Under the pieces are notes generated by a model that was not told the DNA's origin, searched no databases, and saw only the letters and a program-made list of their open reading frames with translations. DNA of 64,000 nt from Actinomadura craniellae (GTDB taxonomy: Bacteria > Actinomycetota > Actinomycetes > Streptosporangiales > Streptosporangiaceae), in the NCBI RefSeq assembly GCF_003289645.1, contig NZ_QLYX01000004.1, forward strand, positions 473,561-537,560. Direction: 5' to 3'. Below, in pieces: positions 1 to 8,472 of this stretch. The number at the start of each line of letters is the position of its first letter. The first letter of the stretch is position 1. The translations under genes were made by a program, and so were the position numbers.

Positions 1-22
1 TTTCGCGGCCCCGAGTCCGTCC

Positions 23-268
23 GTGCCCGCCGGGACGGGCCGGGAGGACCCGGGAAGGCTGGCGGGGATCCGGGCGGCGCAGCGCGAGTTGCGGGCACGG
101 TTCCCGAGCGCCGTGATCTGGTACGGACGGGCCACCGGGCGCTGGTGGGCGACGGTCGATCACCAGCGCGGCCCGGGACGGCTGTACAAGGCGCGTATCC
201 CAGCCGAACTCGCCGCCCTGCTCCATGGCCGGGTGGGGTCCCCTCCTCGCCGGCCGCCCGTTCGGTGA
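23..268 (+). CDS. Small hypothetical protein, start uncertain
   Basis: This is an 81-residue frame opening with GTG. The frame is open to the left edge, so the true start may lie outside the window. It is basic and has an aromatic centre (residues around AVIWYGRATGRWWAT), which looks like a folded small protein rather than a shadow frame. I do not recognise a family. A strong hairpin lies about 55 bases downstream and could end its transcript. Confidence is limited because of the short length and the window edge. Confidence 0.4.
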   Translation: MPAGTGREDPGRLAGIRAAQRELRARFPSAVIWYGRATGRWWATVDHQRGPGRLYKARIPAELAALLHGRVGSPPRRPPVR

Positions 269-324
269 ACGCGAGCGCACCTCGCTGCCCGGCAAGGGCC
301 TGTGGCCCTCGGCCACTTGCCGCC

Positions 325-376
325 ATGATCGTTGAGGATCCGAGGTGCTATTACCCCTCGGATCCTCAACGATCAT
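325..376. repeat. Perfect 21-bp inverted repeat, possible terminator
   Basis: Bases 325-345 and 356-376 are exact reverse complements around a 10-base loop (tgctattacc), and each arm contains GGATCC. No T-run follows, so a rho-independent terminator is only one reading; a protein-binding palindrome is another. It sits between the first small gene and the membrane protein gene at 521. Confidence 0.7.
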
Positions 377-520
377 TGCCGGACAGCGTCCTGCCTTGCC
401 GCTTCGGCGCTGCTTATCGGTGGTTTCGTCACAAATAACACCGATATTGTCACGTCCGGTTACTACTGGGTTGCCAGGAAGGGACGTTGCCAGACGGGAA
501 CGCGGGGTTAATTTCGATGC

Positions 521-874
521 ATGGCGTGGTGGCAGGCAGCGGGTTGGGAACTGGCCGGCGGGATGGCGGCCGGGCTGATGTCGTTGATGATGGCGATCGC
601 CACGGCCGGGTTCGCCCGGCCGTGGCGAGGCCACCCCGGGCTGGTCGGCCCGCGGTTACTGGTGTTCGCGAGCGGGCTGGCGCTGGGCGCGCTGGCCGCC
701 GCGGCGATGCATGCGTCGATGAGCGGGGCGTGGCCCGCGTTCGTGATCGGGGTGGGGGCTCCCGCGGCGATGCGGGGCCTGCTGTCCGGAGTCGAGGTCA
801 GCGAACGCGACAGTCCCCCCACCGCCCGGCAGGGAACCCGATCGGGCCGCGCGGGAGGAGACCGCCCATGTTGA
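521..874 (+). CDS. Small integral membrane protein
   Basis: This is a 117-residue protein with three hydrophobic stretches (about residues 8-28, 42-62 and 68-88), rich in Ala, Gly and Met, with a hydrophilic C-terminal tail of about 25 residues. The arrangement suggests a small polytopic membrane protein. Its last codons overlap the start of the pentapeptide-repeat gene by 7 bases, so the two are probably co-transcribed and translationally coupled. The family is not recognised. It could serve to anchor or partner the pentapeptide protein, but that is inference from position only. Confidence 0.55.
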   Translation: MAWWQAAGWELAGGMAAGLMSLMMAIATAGFARPWRGHPGLVGPRLLVFASGLALGALAAAAMHASMSGAWPAFVIGVGAPAAMRGLLSGVEVSERDSPPTARQGTRSGRAGGDRPC

Positions 875-1869
875 TGGTCCCCGACAGCAGGCTCGCCCGG
901 CTGATCACGGCGAGCCGCCCGGCCCGGCCGTGGCTGCGGCTGACCGTCTCGACCTGGTGGGCCGACGCCCTGATCGCCGCCGGTGCCCACGCCGCGGCCA
1001 CCGGGGGCCGGCCGCCGGGTGCAGCCCCGCCCGTCCGCTCCCGGCTCGCCGTCGGCCCCGAGGTGTGCCTGTCCGGTGTCGACTTATCCGGGACAGACCT
1101 GCACCGCGCGGACCTCACCCGCGCCGACCTGACCCGCAGCACCCTGGCCGACGCCGTCCTGGGCGAGACATCCCTCCCCGGCGCGGACCTCGCCCGGGCG
1201 AACCTGAGCCGCGCCGACCTGACCAGAGCGAACCTCAGCGGTGCGAACCTGGCCCGCAGTGCCCTGATCGGCGCGAACCTGACCGAGACGTCCCTTCCCG
1301 ACGCGGACCTCACCCGCGCCGACCTGTACCGCGCGAACCTGACCGGGACGAACCTGACCCGCGCGGACCTGCGCCGCGCCGACCTGACCGAGGCGACGCT
1401 GCACCGCGCCCTCCTGCTCGGCGCCGACCTGGCCGAGGCGACCCTAGGCGGCGCCGACCTGTCCGGCGCGGCCCCCTTCGGCGCGAACCTGTGCCACGCC
1501 GACCTCTCCGACGCGACCCTGAACCGCACGATCCTGGCCGGTACGACCCTGATCGGCGCGAACCTGGCCCGCGCGGACCTGACCGGAGCGGACCTGACCG
1601 ACGCCGACCTGACCCGCGCCACCCTGATCGGCGCGGACCTCACCGGCGTGAACCTCACCGGCGCGACCCTGGTCGACACCGACCTCAGCGGCGCGGACCT
1701 CACCGGCGCCAAGCTGGCCGGAACACGCCTGGCGGCGGCCTGCTGGTCCCCCACCACCCGCTGGCCGGACGAGCAGGCCGGGTGCATGCACGCCCGCTCC
1801 CAGGAAGTCGAACCGGAGGTATGGGTGATCACCTCCGGCCACCCCCGCACGCCCGCCCCCACCGACTGA
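868..1869 (+). CDS. Pentapeptide-repeat protein
   Basis: The 333-residue product starts at ATG 868 behind GGGAGGAG. After about 70 residues of mixed sequence, residues 72-290 are an almost unbroken run of A(D/N)LxX pentapeptides (over 40 copies). Such runs fold as a right-handed quadrilateral beta helix. The C-terminal end (CWSPTTRWP..) is typical of actinobacterial members. Pentapeptide proteins have various roles, including DNA mimicry that protects gyrase, but nothing here shows which applies. The DNA is internally repetitive, and long frames on the other strand are by-products of that. Confidence 0.85.
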   Translation: MLMVPDSRLARLITASRPARPWLRLTVSTWWADALIAAGAHAAATGGRPPGAAPPVRSRLAVGPEVCLSGVDLSGTDLHRADLTRADLTRSTLADAVLGETSLPGADLARANLSRADLTRANLSGANLARSALIGANLTETSLPDADLTRADLYRANLTGTNLTRADLRRADLTEATLHRALLLGADLAEATLGGADLSGAAPFGANLCHADLSDATLNRTILAGTTLIGANLARADLTGADLTDADLTRATLIGADLTGVNLTGATLVDTDLSGADLTGAKLAGTRLAAACWSPTTRWPDEQAGCMHARSQEVEPEVWVITSGHPRTPAPTD

Positions 1870-1900
1870 CCGCCCTCCTTCGAGGCTCCACGACATCTGA

Positions 1901-2047
1901 AATCCGAAGGATCGACCGCCCGGCGCGAACCTGTACTACGAAGTCCGCGGCTCCGCCCCCGTCCTGCTGCTGATCTGCGGCGGGGTCTACGACGCCGCCG
2001 GGTACGCGGCCCTGGCCGGCTCGGCGAAGGCCCGTGGGCCGGGCTCA
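1901..2047 (+). pseudogene. N-terminal fragment of an alpha/beta hydrolase gene
   Basis: The frame after the TGA at 1898 reads ..GANLYYEVRGSAPVLLL followed by ICGGVYDAAGYAALA. This matches the start of actinobacterial alpha/beta hydrolases, where the first strand carries YYEVRGSGP and the oxyanion-hole loop follows. The similarity stops after about 45 codons and the frame runs into a strong hairpin. There is no usable start codon. I read it as a short remnant left after a deletion; the call rests on one motif block, so it is moderate. Confidence 0.45.
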
Positions 2048-2087
2048 CCGGAGGGCCCCGCCGGACGCATCCGGCGGGGCCCTCCGG
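2048..2087. terminator. Bidirectional hairpin terminator
   Basis: An 18-bp perfect stem (2048-2065 with 2070-2087) closes on the loop CGCA. It lies just after the hydrolase remnant and just downstream of the minus-strand gene ending at 2095, so it can serve transcripts arriving from both sides. It has no T-tract, as is common in high-GC actinomycetes. Confidence 0.7.
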
Positions 2088-2094
2088 GACCAGG

Positions 2095-2715
2095 TCAGGC
2101 AGGGGCCGGGATCTTCTCCAGGGAGATGACGAACCGGTTGCCCTCCGCCCGGGTCCACTTGAGGTGGCCGGGGAAGTTGGTGCTGTCAGCGACGTCGACC
2201 TGCTTGGTCTCGTCGTTCCACCGCAGGTGCAGGGCCCCGTTGGGGTCCAGGTACTGGCCGGTGGTCTCGTCGCGGACGAAGATGGCGGTCGTCACGGGCG
2301 GCCCGCCGGCAGGCATGATCCCGATCAGTTTGAAGGCCGGGTCGCCGGCGCAGGACTTGACCTTGCCGTCGGAAACGCCCGCGGCCTGCACGTACAGGCA
2401 GTGCTGGTGCCCGTTGTCGGCGTTGTCCTCGAACCGCACCGCGACGGCCTGCGTGGCGTGCGCGATGATCCTGAACTTCGACAGGCCGTCGATGGAGCCG
2501 ATGTCGGCGTTGTCGGCCTCCCAGACCTCGTGCTTGCCGCCCCCGTCGCTGTGCTGCCAGGCCAGCACCTTCACCAGGGAGCCGACCTTGACCGACTTGA
2601 ACTTGTCGTTGAGGTCCTCCGGGTACTGGAAGACGACCTCGTCACCCTCCTTGTAGTGGTGCTCCTTACCGGTGTAGTTCGTGCCCTCGTAGAAGCACAC
2701 CTGCGTCTGGTCCAT
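2095..2715 (-). CDS. Beta/gamma-crystallin-like protein
   Basis: The 206-residue product starts at MDQTQVCFYE behind AAAGGACGG; an upstream in-frame start would add 19 residues but lacks a good site. The first half has the crystallin-type pattern (CFYEGTNYTGKEHHYKEGD, then the DLNDKFKSVKVG strand pair), known for Ca-binding or inhibitor-like Greek-key folds. The second half, with DETTGQYLDP and HLRWNDETKQ, looks like another all-beta domain. There is no signal peptide, so it is likely cytoplasmic or leaderless. The role is unknown, and the gene stands alone between two non-coding segments. Confidence 0.6.
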   Translation of the reverse strand: MDQTQVCFYEGTNYTGKEHHYKEGDEVVFQYPEDLNDKFKSVKVGSLVKVLAWQHSDGGGKHEVWEADNADIGSIDGLSKFRIIAHATQAVAVRFEDNADNGHQHCLYVQAAGVSDGKVKSCAGDPAFKLIGIMPAGGPPVTTAIFVRDETTGQYLDPNGALHLRWNDETKQVDVADSTNFPGHLKWTRAEGNRFVISLEKIPAPA

Positions 2716-2960
2716 GAGCCGTCCTTTCATGAGCGCCCGGCAGGGCTCACCCCGGAGCCCGTGCCGGAGCACCGCAACCGATGAGCGGAGCCGGCCGGCG
2801 GCATCCGCGCCGAGCCGGCAATATCGATACGCTATGTAGCTAATTAACTACTTTCCGCAGTCGATAGGGGTAAACCATGCACTCATGCAGGCCTGGCCGA
2901 CCGCCTCGGCCGTTGTCAGCACTGGCGTTCGCAATCTCGTGGCGCTGAGGATCTGGTGGC

Positions 2961-3347
2961 TCAGCCTGGCAGCTCGTCTGCGGAGTCAGGGTCTGGCCAT
3001 GTACGGGCGAGGTAGATCCGATCGATACGCCGGACGAGACGGCGTAGGTGCCTTTTGGCCAAAGGAGGAAGGCATGTGATCGCTTCCTCCAGCAGTTCGC
3101 GGGGGTAGTCCCCGCAGCAGGCCCGCTCTCCGCAGTGGTCAGCCGGCTTGGCGAGTCCCGATCTGGCCAGTTGCTCCCAGTCGCGTAGCGCTCGGCGGAC
3201 GGTACCGGGAGGCAGCCTGCGGTGTTCGACCACCACAAGGGCGATCAAAACCCGTGCCGGGACTCCATGAACACGATGAAGAGCTGGATCGTGGGACGTG
3301 CAGCGGGCACCGCCGGCCCGGACATCCGCCGGCCGTCTACGCGGCAT
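2961..3347 (-). CDS. Hypothetical protein, possibly a gene remnant
   Basis: This is a 128-residue frame whose C-terminal half has natural protein character (RRALRDWEQLARSGL, a Cys pair in ERACCGDYP, then an amphipathic helical stretch ELLEEAITCLPPLAKRHL). The N-terminal 40 residues are less convincing and the start is not supported by a clear ribosome site. I do not recognise a named family. It lies in a stretch with other broken genes (3396-3710), so it may itself be decaying. Confidence 0.4.
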   Translation of the reverse strand: MPRRRPADVRAGGARCTSHDPALHRVHGVPARVLIALVVVEHRRLPPGTVRRALRDWEQLARSGLAKPADHCGERACCGDYPRELLEEAITCLPPLAKRHLRRLVRRIDRIYLARTWPDPDSADELPG

Positions 3348-3395
3348 CGGCCTTTCGTGAAGTGATCATCTGCCTGATTGTGGCATACGACGTTC

Positions 3396-3710
3396 TCATC
3401 CAGGGGTGGCGGTCTGGCCTAGGTTCGCCTGCGCAGTGGTGCAGTTAATGGGGTTGCGGCAGGTCCCTTGGTCGATCAGCTCGGTGCGCAGGGAGTCTGA
3501 GGCGTTGGGGTGGTGGGCGATGTACTCGCGGTGGATGAAGTTTCTGGAGCCGAATTCTCGGCTCTCCTGTGCTGCGAGCTGGCGCAGTCCCGTTTCAGGC
3601 ATCCGGGGGTTTCTCAGGGCGTACCACTGAACGGTGCCGTGTTCGTCGTGGGCGAGACGGTCCAGGACTTGTCGGGGCTTGCGTGGACTGCTGCTCGATG
3701 AGCAGGAGTG
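3396..3710 (-). pseudogene. Remnant of a HEAT/LRV-type helical-repeat gene
   Basis: From the stop at 3711-3713 the frame reads VLDRLAHDEHGTVQWYALRNP, later IAHHPNASDSLRTELI. Both blocks fit the helix-turn-helix unit of leucine-rich-repeat-variant/HEAT proteins (LA.D....VR..LA.NP..P...L..L). There is no proper start before the first repeat and the pattern fades after about 80 codons. The family is judged from the repeat rhythm only. Confidence 0.4.
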
Positions 3711-3716
3711 TTAGCA

Positions 3717-3749
3717 AAAGGCCCCTTCCGGGGATCGGAAGGGGCCTTT
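3717..3749 (-). terminator. Hairpin terminator after tRNA-Thr
   Basis: A perfect 14-bp stem (3717-3730 with 3736-3749, loop GGGAT) lies 7 bases beyond the 3' end of the minus-strand tRNA. Read on the minus strand it ends in CCTTT. It is a strong intrinsic terminator candidate for the tRNA transcript. Confidence 0.8.
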
Positions 3750-3756
3750 GACCTGG

Positions 3757-3829
3757 AGCCGCCTATCGGAATCGAACCGATGACCTATTCATTACGAGTG
3801 AATCGCTCTGCCGACTGAGCTAAGGCGGC
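3757..3829 (-). tRNA. tRNA-Thr (anticodon CGU)
   Basis: This is a 73-nt cloverleaf on the minus strand. The acceptor GCCGCCT pairs with AGGCGGC, the D-arm is AGCTCAGTCGGCAGAGC, the anticodon loop contains CGT, and the T-arm contains GGTTCGATTCC. The CCA end is not fully encoded (T then cc follows). No extra arm is present. Confidence 0.95.
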
Positions 3830-3886
3830 CGGTCGGTGCTCGGAAGAGTCTACAAGGTCCGGGTGGGTGGGCGTGCACCCGTTTTC

Positions 3887-5380
3887 TCAGCGGCAGGTGG
3901 TCCCGTCGGCCGGTGGGGTGCCGTTCACCAGGTAGGCGTCGACGGCCTGGGTGATGCAGGCGTTGGCCTGGAAGTAGGCGGTGTGGCCGTCGCCGTCCAG
4001 GGTGACCAGGCGGCCGGAGGTGAGCTGGCCGGCCAGAGCCCGCGACCAGGCGTAGGGGGTGGCGGGGTCGCGGGTGGTGCCGATGACGACGATGGGTGGC
4101 GCGCCGGCGGCGGTGGGCGGTGCGGGTTCGGCGGCCGGCTTGACGGGCCAGTGGACGCAGGGCAGGCCGCCCCACACGACGAAGGCGCCGAAGCGGGAGG
4201 ACGCCTTCTCGGCCTTGGCGACCTCCTTCTTGAAGGCGGGCACGTCGGCGGGGTGGGGCTTGTCCACGCAGTTGATGGCCATGTTGGCCTCCATCAGGTT
4301 CCCGTAGGAGCCGTCGGGGCGGCGCTCGACCATCTGGTCGGCGAGCCTGAGCAGGGCGGTGCCGTCGCCCGTCAGGGCCGTCGCCAGGGCGGCGCGCAGC
4401 GCAGGCCAGAGCTGCTTGGTGTAGAGGGCCTGGGCGATGCCGGAGGTGACCAGGCTCTCCTGGACCTTGCGGCCGTCGCCGGAGGTGTTGCGCAGCGGCT
4501 TCCCGTCGGCGCGCTTCTGCAGCGCGGCGATCCGGTTCAGGGCGCCGTCGACAGTGCGGCCCAGCGGGCAGCCGGACTGTGTGACGCAGTCGGCAGCGAA
4601 GGAGCGCAGGGCCTCCTCGAATCCCTTGGCCTGGTGTTGCAGGACGTCGGTGGCCGACAGGGTCGGGTCGACCGCGCCGTCCAGCACCAGGGCGCGGACC
4701 TGCCGGGGGAACCGTTCGGCGTAGTAGGCCCCGAGGTACGTCCCGTAGGACAGGCCCATGTAGGTGAGCTTCTCGTCGCCCAGTGCCGCGCGCAGCACGT
4801 CCATGTCGCGGGCGGCGTCCTGGGTGCCGACGTGCGGGAGGACCGAGCCGGAGCGTTCCTTGCAGCCGTCGGCGAAGCCGCGGCCGACGTCGGCGAGGTC
4901 GTCGATCTCGTCCTGCGAGTCGGGGGTGGCGTCGGTGGCGAAGAAGGTGTCGAGTTGCTCGCCGTCCAGGCAGTGGACGGGGTTGCTCTTCCCGACGCCG
5001 CGCGGGTCGAAGCCGACGATGTCGAACCGCTCCCGCAGCCGGTCGTTGAAGCCCTGGGCGGCGCCCCGGACCCAGTCGACCCCGGAGCCGCCGGGGCCGC
5101 CGGGGTTGATCAGCAGCGAGCCGATCCGGTCGGAGCCCCGGGCGCGCATCCGGATGACGGCCAGCTTCAGCCGGCTCTTCGAGGGGGCGGCGTAGTCGAG
5201 CGGCACCTCGACGTGGGCGCACTCGAAGCCGTCGCCGCAGCCGGCCCAGGCGACCTGCTGGTTGTAGAACGCGCCGAGGCCGGGCGGGATCGACTTCTGT
5301 CCGGGGGCCTGTGCCGAGTCCGTACAGCTGGCGACCATGATCAGCGCCGTTACCACGGCAGCCGCTCGCAATGCCCTCAC
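3887..5380 (-). CDS. Secreted alpha/beta hydrolase, tripeptidyl-aminopeptidase (TAP) type, S33 family
   Basis: The 497-residue product starts at GTG 5380 behind GGAGGGCGGGG. Residues 1-19 form a lipoprotein signal ending in the lipobox VASC, so the enzyme is probably anchored outside the membrane. The fold shows the oxyanion loop NPGGPGGSG (about 92-100), FDPRGVGKS (about 124-132), the nucleophile in GLSYGTYLG (Ser about 211), and a C-terminal TAP-type domain with Asp in GTTRDPATP and His in GDGHTAY. Family members release N-terminal tripeptides from peptides. It stands alone and diverges from the sigma factor at 5746. Confidence 0.85.
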   Translation of the reverse strand: MRALRAAAVVTALIMVASCTDSAQAPGQKSIPPGLGAFYNQQVAWAGCGDGFECAHVEVPLDYAAPSKSRLKLAVIRMRARGSDRIGSLLINPGGPGGSGVDWVRGAAQGFNDRLRERFDIVGFDPRGVGKSNPVHCLDGEQLDTFFATDATPDSQDEIDDLADVGRGFADGCKERSGSVLPHVGTQDAARDMDVLRAALGDEKLTYMGLSYGTYLGAYYAERFPRQVRALVLDGAVDPTLSATDVLQHQAKGFEEALRSFAADCVTQSGCPLGRTVDGALNRIAALQKRADGKPLRNTSGDGRKVQESLVTSGIAQALYTKQLWPALRAALATALTGDGTALLRLADQMVERRPDGSYGNLMEANMAINCVDKPHPADVPAFKKEVAKAEKASSRFGAFVVWGGLPCVHWPVKPAAEPAPPTAAGAPPIVVIGTTRDPATPYAWSRALAGQLTSGRLVTLDGDGHTAYFQANACITQAVDAYLVNGTPPADGTTCR

Positions 5381-5745
5381 TTCGCCCCGCCCTCCCTGCT
5401 GGATACACGCCATCCTTACCGCACGTGCGGGCGTGTCACTCCCCGCCTCGCCGGGGCGGATTCCGTGCCCGGTCGACAACTGATGACCTGTCCGGACATG
5501 CCCGGCCAGGAGAAAAGAGAGGGGCCGCCCGTCCCCGGGGTAAGGACGGGCGGCCGGGCGGCCCGGTCCCGGGGGAAGGACGTCGGGCGGCCGGGAACGC
5601 GGCAAGGGGCGCACGCTCCGTCCCCTAGTCGTCCGGGCGGGGCGAAAGGTTGCCGCCTTCCCAAAGAAAATTTCGGGAGTCTGCTGCTAATCTCGGCAAT
5701 CGGCCCACCGGGGATATTTCACAACTGCGAGAGGCGTTGTGAACG
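5381..5745. other. Divergent intergenic region with a hairpin
   Basis: This 365-bp region between the TAP hydrolase and the ECF sigma gene must carry both promoters. It holds a hairpin at 5525-5553 (10-bp stem, 9-base loop). The last 120 bases are clearly lower in GC (AAAGAAAATTTCGGG near 5664), as expected for the sigma-gene promoter. I see no gene and no confident -35/-10 pair. Confidence 0.4.
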
Positions 5746-6300
5746 ATGGCGCGTGAGCGGTCGACGACCTTGTGCGATGACGACGAGTCCGAGTTCCACC
5801 GGTTCTTCGAGCAGCACCATCGCGGTCTGGCCCGGCTGGCGTACGTGCTGATCGGAGACCCGGACACCGCCGACGACCTCGCGGCCGACGCCTTCGTCGC
5901 CGCCTGGCACCGGTGGGAGCACGTCCGCGGGACCGAGCAGCCCGTCGCGTACGTCCGCCGGATGGTGATCAATCTCTGCAACAGCCGGATCCGGTCACTG
6001 GTCCGGGAACGCCGGCGGCTGGTCGCGCTGGGCGGTACCGTCCAGGAACACGCCCCGGGTCCCGACATTCCGGCCGTGGTCGACGTGCGCGCAGCGTTGC
6101 GCCAGTTGCCCGAGCGCAAGCGCGCCTGTGTGGTGCTCCGGCTCGCCTTCGACCTCTCCGAGCAGGAGACCGCCCGTACCCTGGGCATCTCCGTCGGCAC
6201 CGTGAAGAGTCAGACCTCGCGTGGCGTGGCCGAGCTGGAGAAGATGCTCCGGCCCGCGGAGGTGCTCTCCGCGGCGGCACTGCTGGAGGGCGAAGGGTGA
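5746..6300 (+). CDS. ECF RNA polymerase sigma factor, SigE family
   Basis: The 184-residue product has sigma region 2 at about 15-80 (FFEQHHRGLARLAYVLIGD, then DDLAADAFVAAWHRW) and region 4 at about 110-165 (LRQLPERKRACVVLRLAFD, LGISVGTVKSQTSRG as the -35-binding helix-turn-helix). This layout is that of the actinobacterial SigE-type ECF group. The downstream gene starts in its stop codon (GTGA), so the membrane protein there is the likely partner or anti-sigma factor. The sigma factor presumably drives a local regulon, but the targets cannot be read from the window. Confidence 0.9.
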   Translation: MARERSTTLCDDDESEFHRFFEQHHRGLARLAYVLIGDPDTADDLAADAFVAAWHRWEHVRGTEQPVAYVRRMVINLCNSRIRSLVRERRRLVALGGTVQEHAPGPDIPAVVDVRAALRQLPERKRACVVLRLAFDLSEQETARTLGISVGTVKSQTSRGVAELEKMLRPAEVLSAAALLEGEG

Positions 6301-7046
6301 CCGACGACGACCCGATCCCGGACCGGCTGCGCGCGGAAGCCGAGCGCCACGCCCCCGACCGGGACCGGATGTGGGGACGGGTCGAGGCCGCCATGGCCGA
6401 CTCGGCCCGGAGCGCGGAGATCCGGCGCTGGGGTGCGCCGCTGATCGCCGCCGCCGTGCTCGCGGCCCTCGCGCTCACCGGCTGGAACCTGGTCGGCCCG
6501 CGGATGGGCGAGCGGCCGGCGCAGCCGATCGCCGGGGCGAACTCCGTCACACCGGGCTCCCCCACGGGCACCCCGTCGCCCGACCCGTCGAGCACGCCCG
6601 CCCACGAGGTGCTGCGGCCCAAGGCCTCGCCGACCGCCAAGCGCCGCGCCCCCCGGCCGCCGAGCGGCCCCCTGATCACCGTGCGCGGCACCGGCGGCGC
6701 GCACGGCGGCCGATTCTGGGGAAGCCAATGCAACGTCGTCGTGACGGCGCGGCGCCCGGTCACCGCGCTGACCGTGACGATCAGGGTGTCGGGGTCCCGG
6801 GCGGCCGGCGCGTGGACGTCCGCGCCGCAGCAGGACTTCGACGTGGACGTCCGGGAGTCCCGCGGCGAGCTGATCTACCGGTTCGTGCTGGAGCGGGGAC
6901 GCACGCTCCAGCCCGGCACCCACACGTTCACGGCCCACTACCTGCAGGACCGCGGCCGTGACCGCGACGGGCGCCGGGCGGCGAGCTTCTCGGTGGTCGC
7001 CCGGTCGGGCAGCGGCCCCGCGACGACCGTGCGGGGCCGCTTCTGA
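6297..7046 (+). CDS. Single-pass membrane protein, candidate anti-sigma factor
   Basis: The 249-residue product starts at GTG 6297 inside the sigma stop codon. It has a cytoplasmic N-terminus of about 45 residues, one membrane helix (about 46-66, APLIAAAVLAALALTGW), a Pro/Ser/Thr linker, and an outer domain of about 130 residues with a beta-rich look. It lacks the HxxxCxxC zinc motif of classical ZAS anti-sigma factors. Position and topology suggest it holds or modulates the sigma factor, and that part is inference. Its stop abuts the stop of the convergent lyase gene; the two share the palindrome TGATCA. Confidence 0.7.
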   Translation: MTDDDPIPDRLRAEAERHAPDRDRMWGRVEAAMADSARSAEIRRWGAPLIAAAVLAALALTGWNLVGPRMGERPAQPIAGANSVTPGSPTGTPSPDPSSTPAHEVLRPKASPTAKRRAPRPPSGPLITVRGTGGAHGGRFWGSQCNVVVTARRPVTALTVTIRVSGSRAAGAWTSAPQQDFDVDVRESRGELIYRFVLERGRTLQPGTHTFTAHYLQDRGRDRDGRRAASFSVVARSGSGPATTVRGRF

Positions 7047-8294
7047 TCACCGGTAGGTGATGTCGGACGTGCCGTACAGGCAGTGCCTGCCGTCCGCGCC
7101 GGTGCCCGTCTTGACCGGTTCGTCACCGCTGCTGTTGCCGGTGTAGCGCTCGCAGATGACGATCTTCCGGCTGGAGTCCCCGACGATCGTGATGCCGGAG
7201 AAGCGGGCCGTGTCGCCGTAGTTGGTGTTGACGCCGGCCAGCGCCTTGCCCGGCGCGGTCACCGTGATGTTCTGCAGGACGAGGTTGCGCCGGTACTGGG
7301 TCGAGCAGTTGCCGCACGAGCGGTAGAGCTTGCCGAAGTCCTGCGCCTGGAAGTTGCGGACGGTCAGGGTGCCGGCGCCGTTGTGCTGGAAGACCTTGTC
7401 TCCGGCCTTCCGGGCGCCGCCGCCGTCGACCAGGAACGTCGCCGAGGAGGACGAGCTCCGGAAGGTCGCCGCGTCCTCGCCGACGTCCTCCCACCAGACG
7501 TTCTGGAGGGTGCAGGAGCCGGCGCAGTGGATGCCGTCGGCGGCGGGCGCGCCGAGGATCACGTTCCGCAGCACCGCGCCGTCGGCGAGCCGGAAGATCG
7601 GGTCCTGGCCCTCGTTCTGGCCGCCGTCGCCGAGGTCTCCGGTGCCGTAGAAGCGCCGCAGTCCCCCGTCGTAGCTGCCGGAGACGGCGATCGTGGCGCC
7701 GACCGCCTGCTGGCCGCGCGGCGCGGGCCAGGAGCCGGGCGGCGGGTTGGTCGGCGGCGGCTCGGTGGGCGGCGGGCCGCCGGAGACCGGCCGGAGCGTC
7801 CAGACCTTGGCCCGGGACCCGTCACAGGTGTTCTGCTGGACGATCGCCGCCGGCGCGGTGGAGTTGCCCTGGATCGTGGCGCACTTGCCGCTGCGGTTGT
7901 TGACGAGGTGGTAGTCGGAACCGCCCAGCGAGCGCAACTCCCACCGCTGGTGCGCCTCCCCGGTGGGGGTCTGCTGCTGGATCTGGACGTTGCCGGACAG
8001 GGACTTGGCCCGCACCCCGGCCACCTTGCCGCTGTGCACGGCGGTCAGCGTCTGCCCGGTCCCGGAGCCGGACACCCGGAACTGCTGGTTCACGTCGCCG
8101 TGGCAGTTCCACTGGATGAGCTGGGCGTTCTCCTCCTGGCTGTAGGACAGCACGTCCAGGCAGAGACCGCTGCCCGCGTTGACGAGCGTGTACGTGCCCT
8201 CGGGGGCCGCGGCGGCGCCGGCGGACGCGGCGAGGCCGCCACCGCCCAGCACGGTCGCGCCGAGCGCCGCGACGGCGATCAGGCTCCTGCGCAT
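7047..8294 (-). CDS. Secreted pectate lyase (PL3-like) with N-terminal ricin-type lectin domain
   Basis: The 415-residue product starts with a signal peptide (about 1-30, MRRSLIAVAALG.. ending near AGAAAA). Residues 33-170 are a ricin B-type beta-trefoil with repeated Q-x-W-like units (NQQFRVSG, HQRWELRS, KVWTLRP). A Pro/Thr linker (PPPTEPPPTNPPP) leads to a pectate-lyase domain of family 3 type (about 195-415), with DGIHCAGSCTLQNVWWEDVGEDA and KVFQHNGAGTLTV, the usual calcium and active-site strand. It probably degrades extracellular pectate while binding sugar. It is convergent with the sigma/membrane pair. Confidence 0.85.
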   Translation of the reverse strand: MRRSLIAVAALGATVLGGGGLAASAGAAAAPEGTYTLVNAGSGLCLDVLSYSQEENAQLIQWNCHGDVNQQFRVSGSGTGQTLTAVHSGKVAGVRAKSLSGNVQIQQQTPTGEAHQRWELRSLGGSDYHLVNNRSGKCATIQGNSTAPAAIVQQNTCDGSRAKVWTLRPVSGGPPPTEPPPTNPPPGSWPAPRGQQAVGATIAVSGSYDGGLRRFYGTGDLGDGGQNEGQDPIFRLADGAVLRNVILGAPAADGIHCAGSCTLQNVWWEDVGEDAATFRSSSSSATFLVDGGGARKAGDKVFQHNGAGTLTVRNFQAQDFGKLYRSCGNCSTQYRRNLVLQNITVTAPGKALAGVNTNYGDTARFSGITIVGDSSRKIVICERYTGNSSGDEPVKTGTGADGRHCLYGTSDITYR

Positions 8295-8472
8295 CGGAGT
8301 TCCTTTCCCGCGGAACGAGGGGGGACGGAGACCGGTCGGGCCTCCGCGTTCCGCTGCCCGTTAGTCGCCTGGGCCGGGACCTCGCGTTGCTGTGCCGCCG
8401 CTCAGCATCAACCCGCCCGCTTTGGGCATAGGTGACCGGAATCGCTCGCCCGCGAGCGGGGTTGTCGCCTCC

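Noticed and set aside
1081..1740. Direct repeats of about 15 bases, considered as a CRISPR or satellite array
   Set aside because: The period is that of the pentapeptide codons and lies in frame; there are no spacers.
798..2048. Long minus-strand frame (416 codons) across the pentapeptide gene, rich in Arg/Ser/Val repeats
   Set aside because: It is the mirror of the periodic pentapeptide coding sequence: repetitive, without ribosome site or natural domain.
3792..5851. Very long frames on both strands over the TAP hydrolase
   Set aside because: They are GC-rich shadow frames. The hydrolase frame has signal peptide, triad and family length; the others are Gly/Arg/Val low-complexity.
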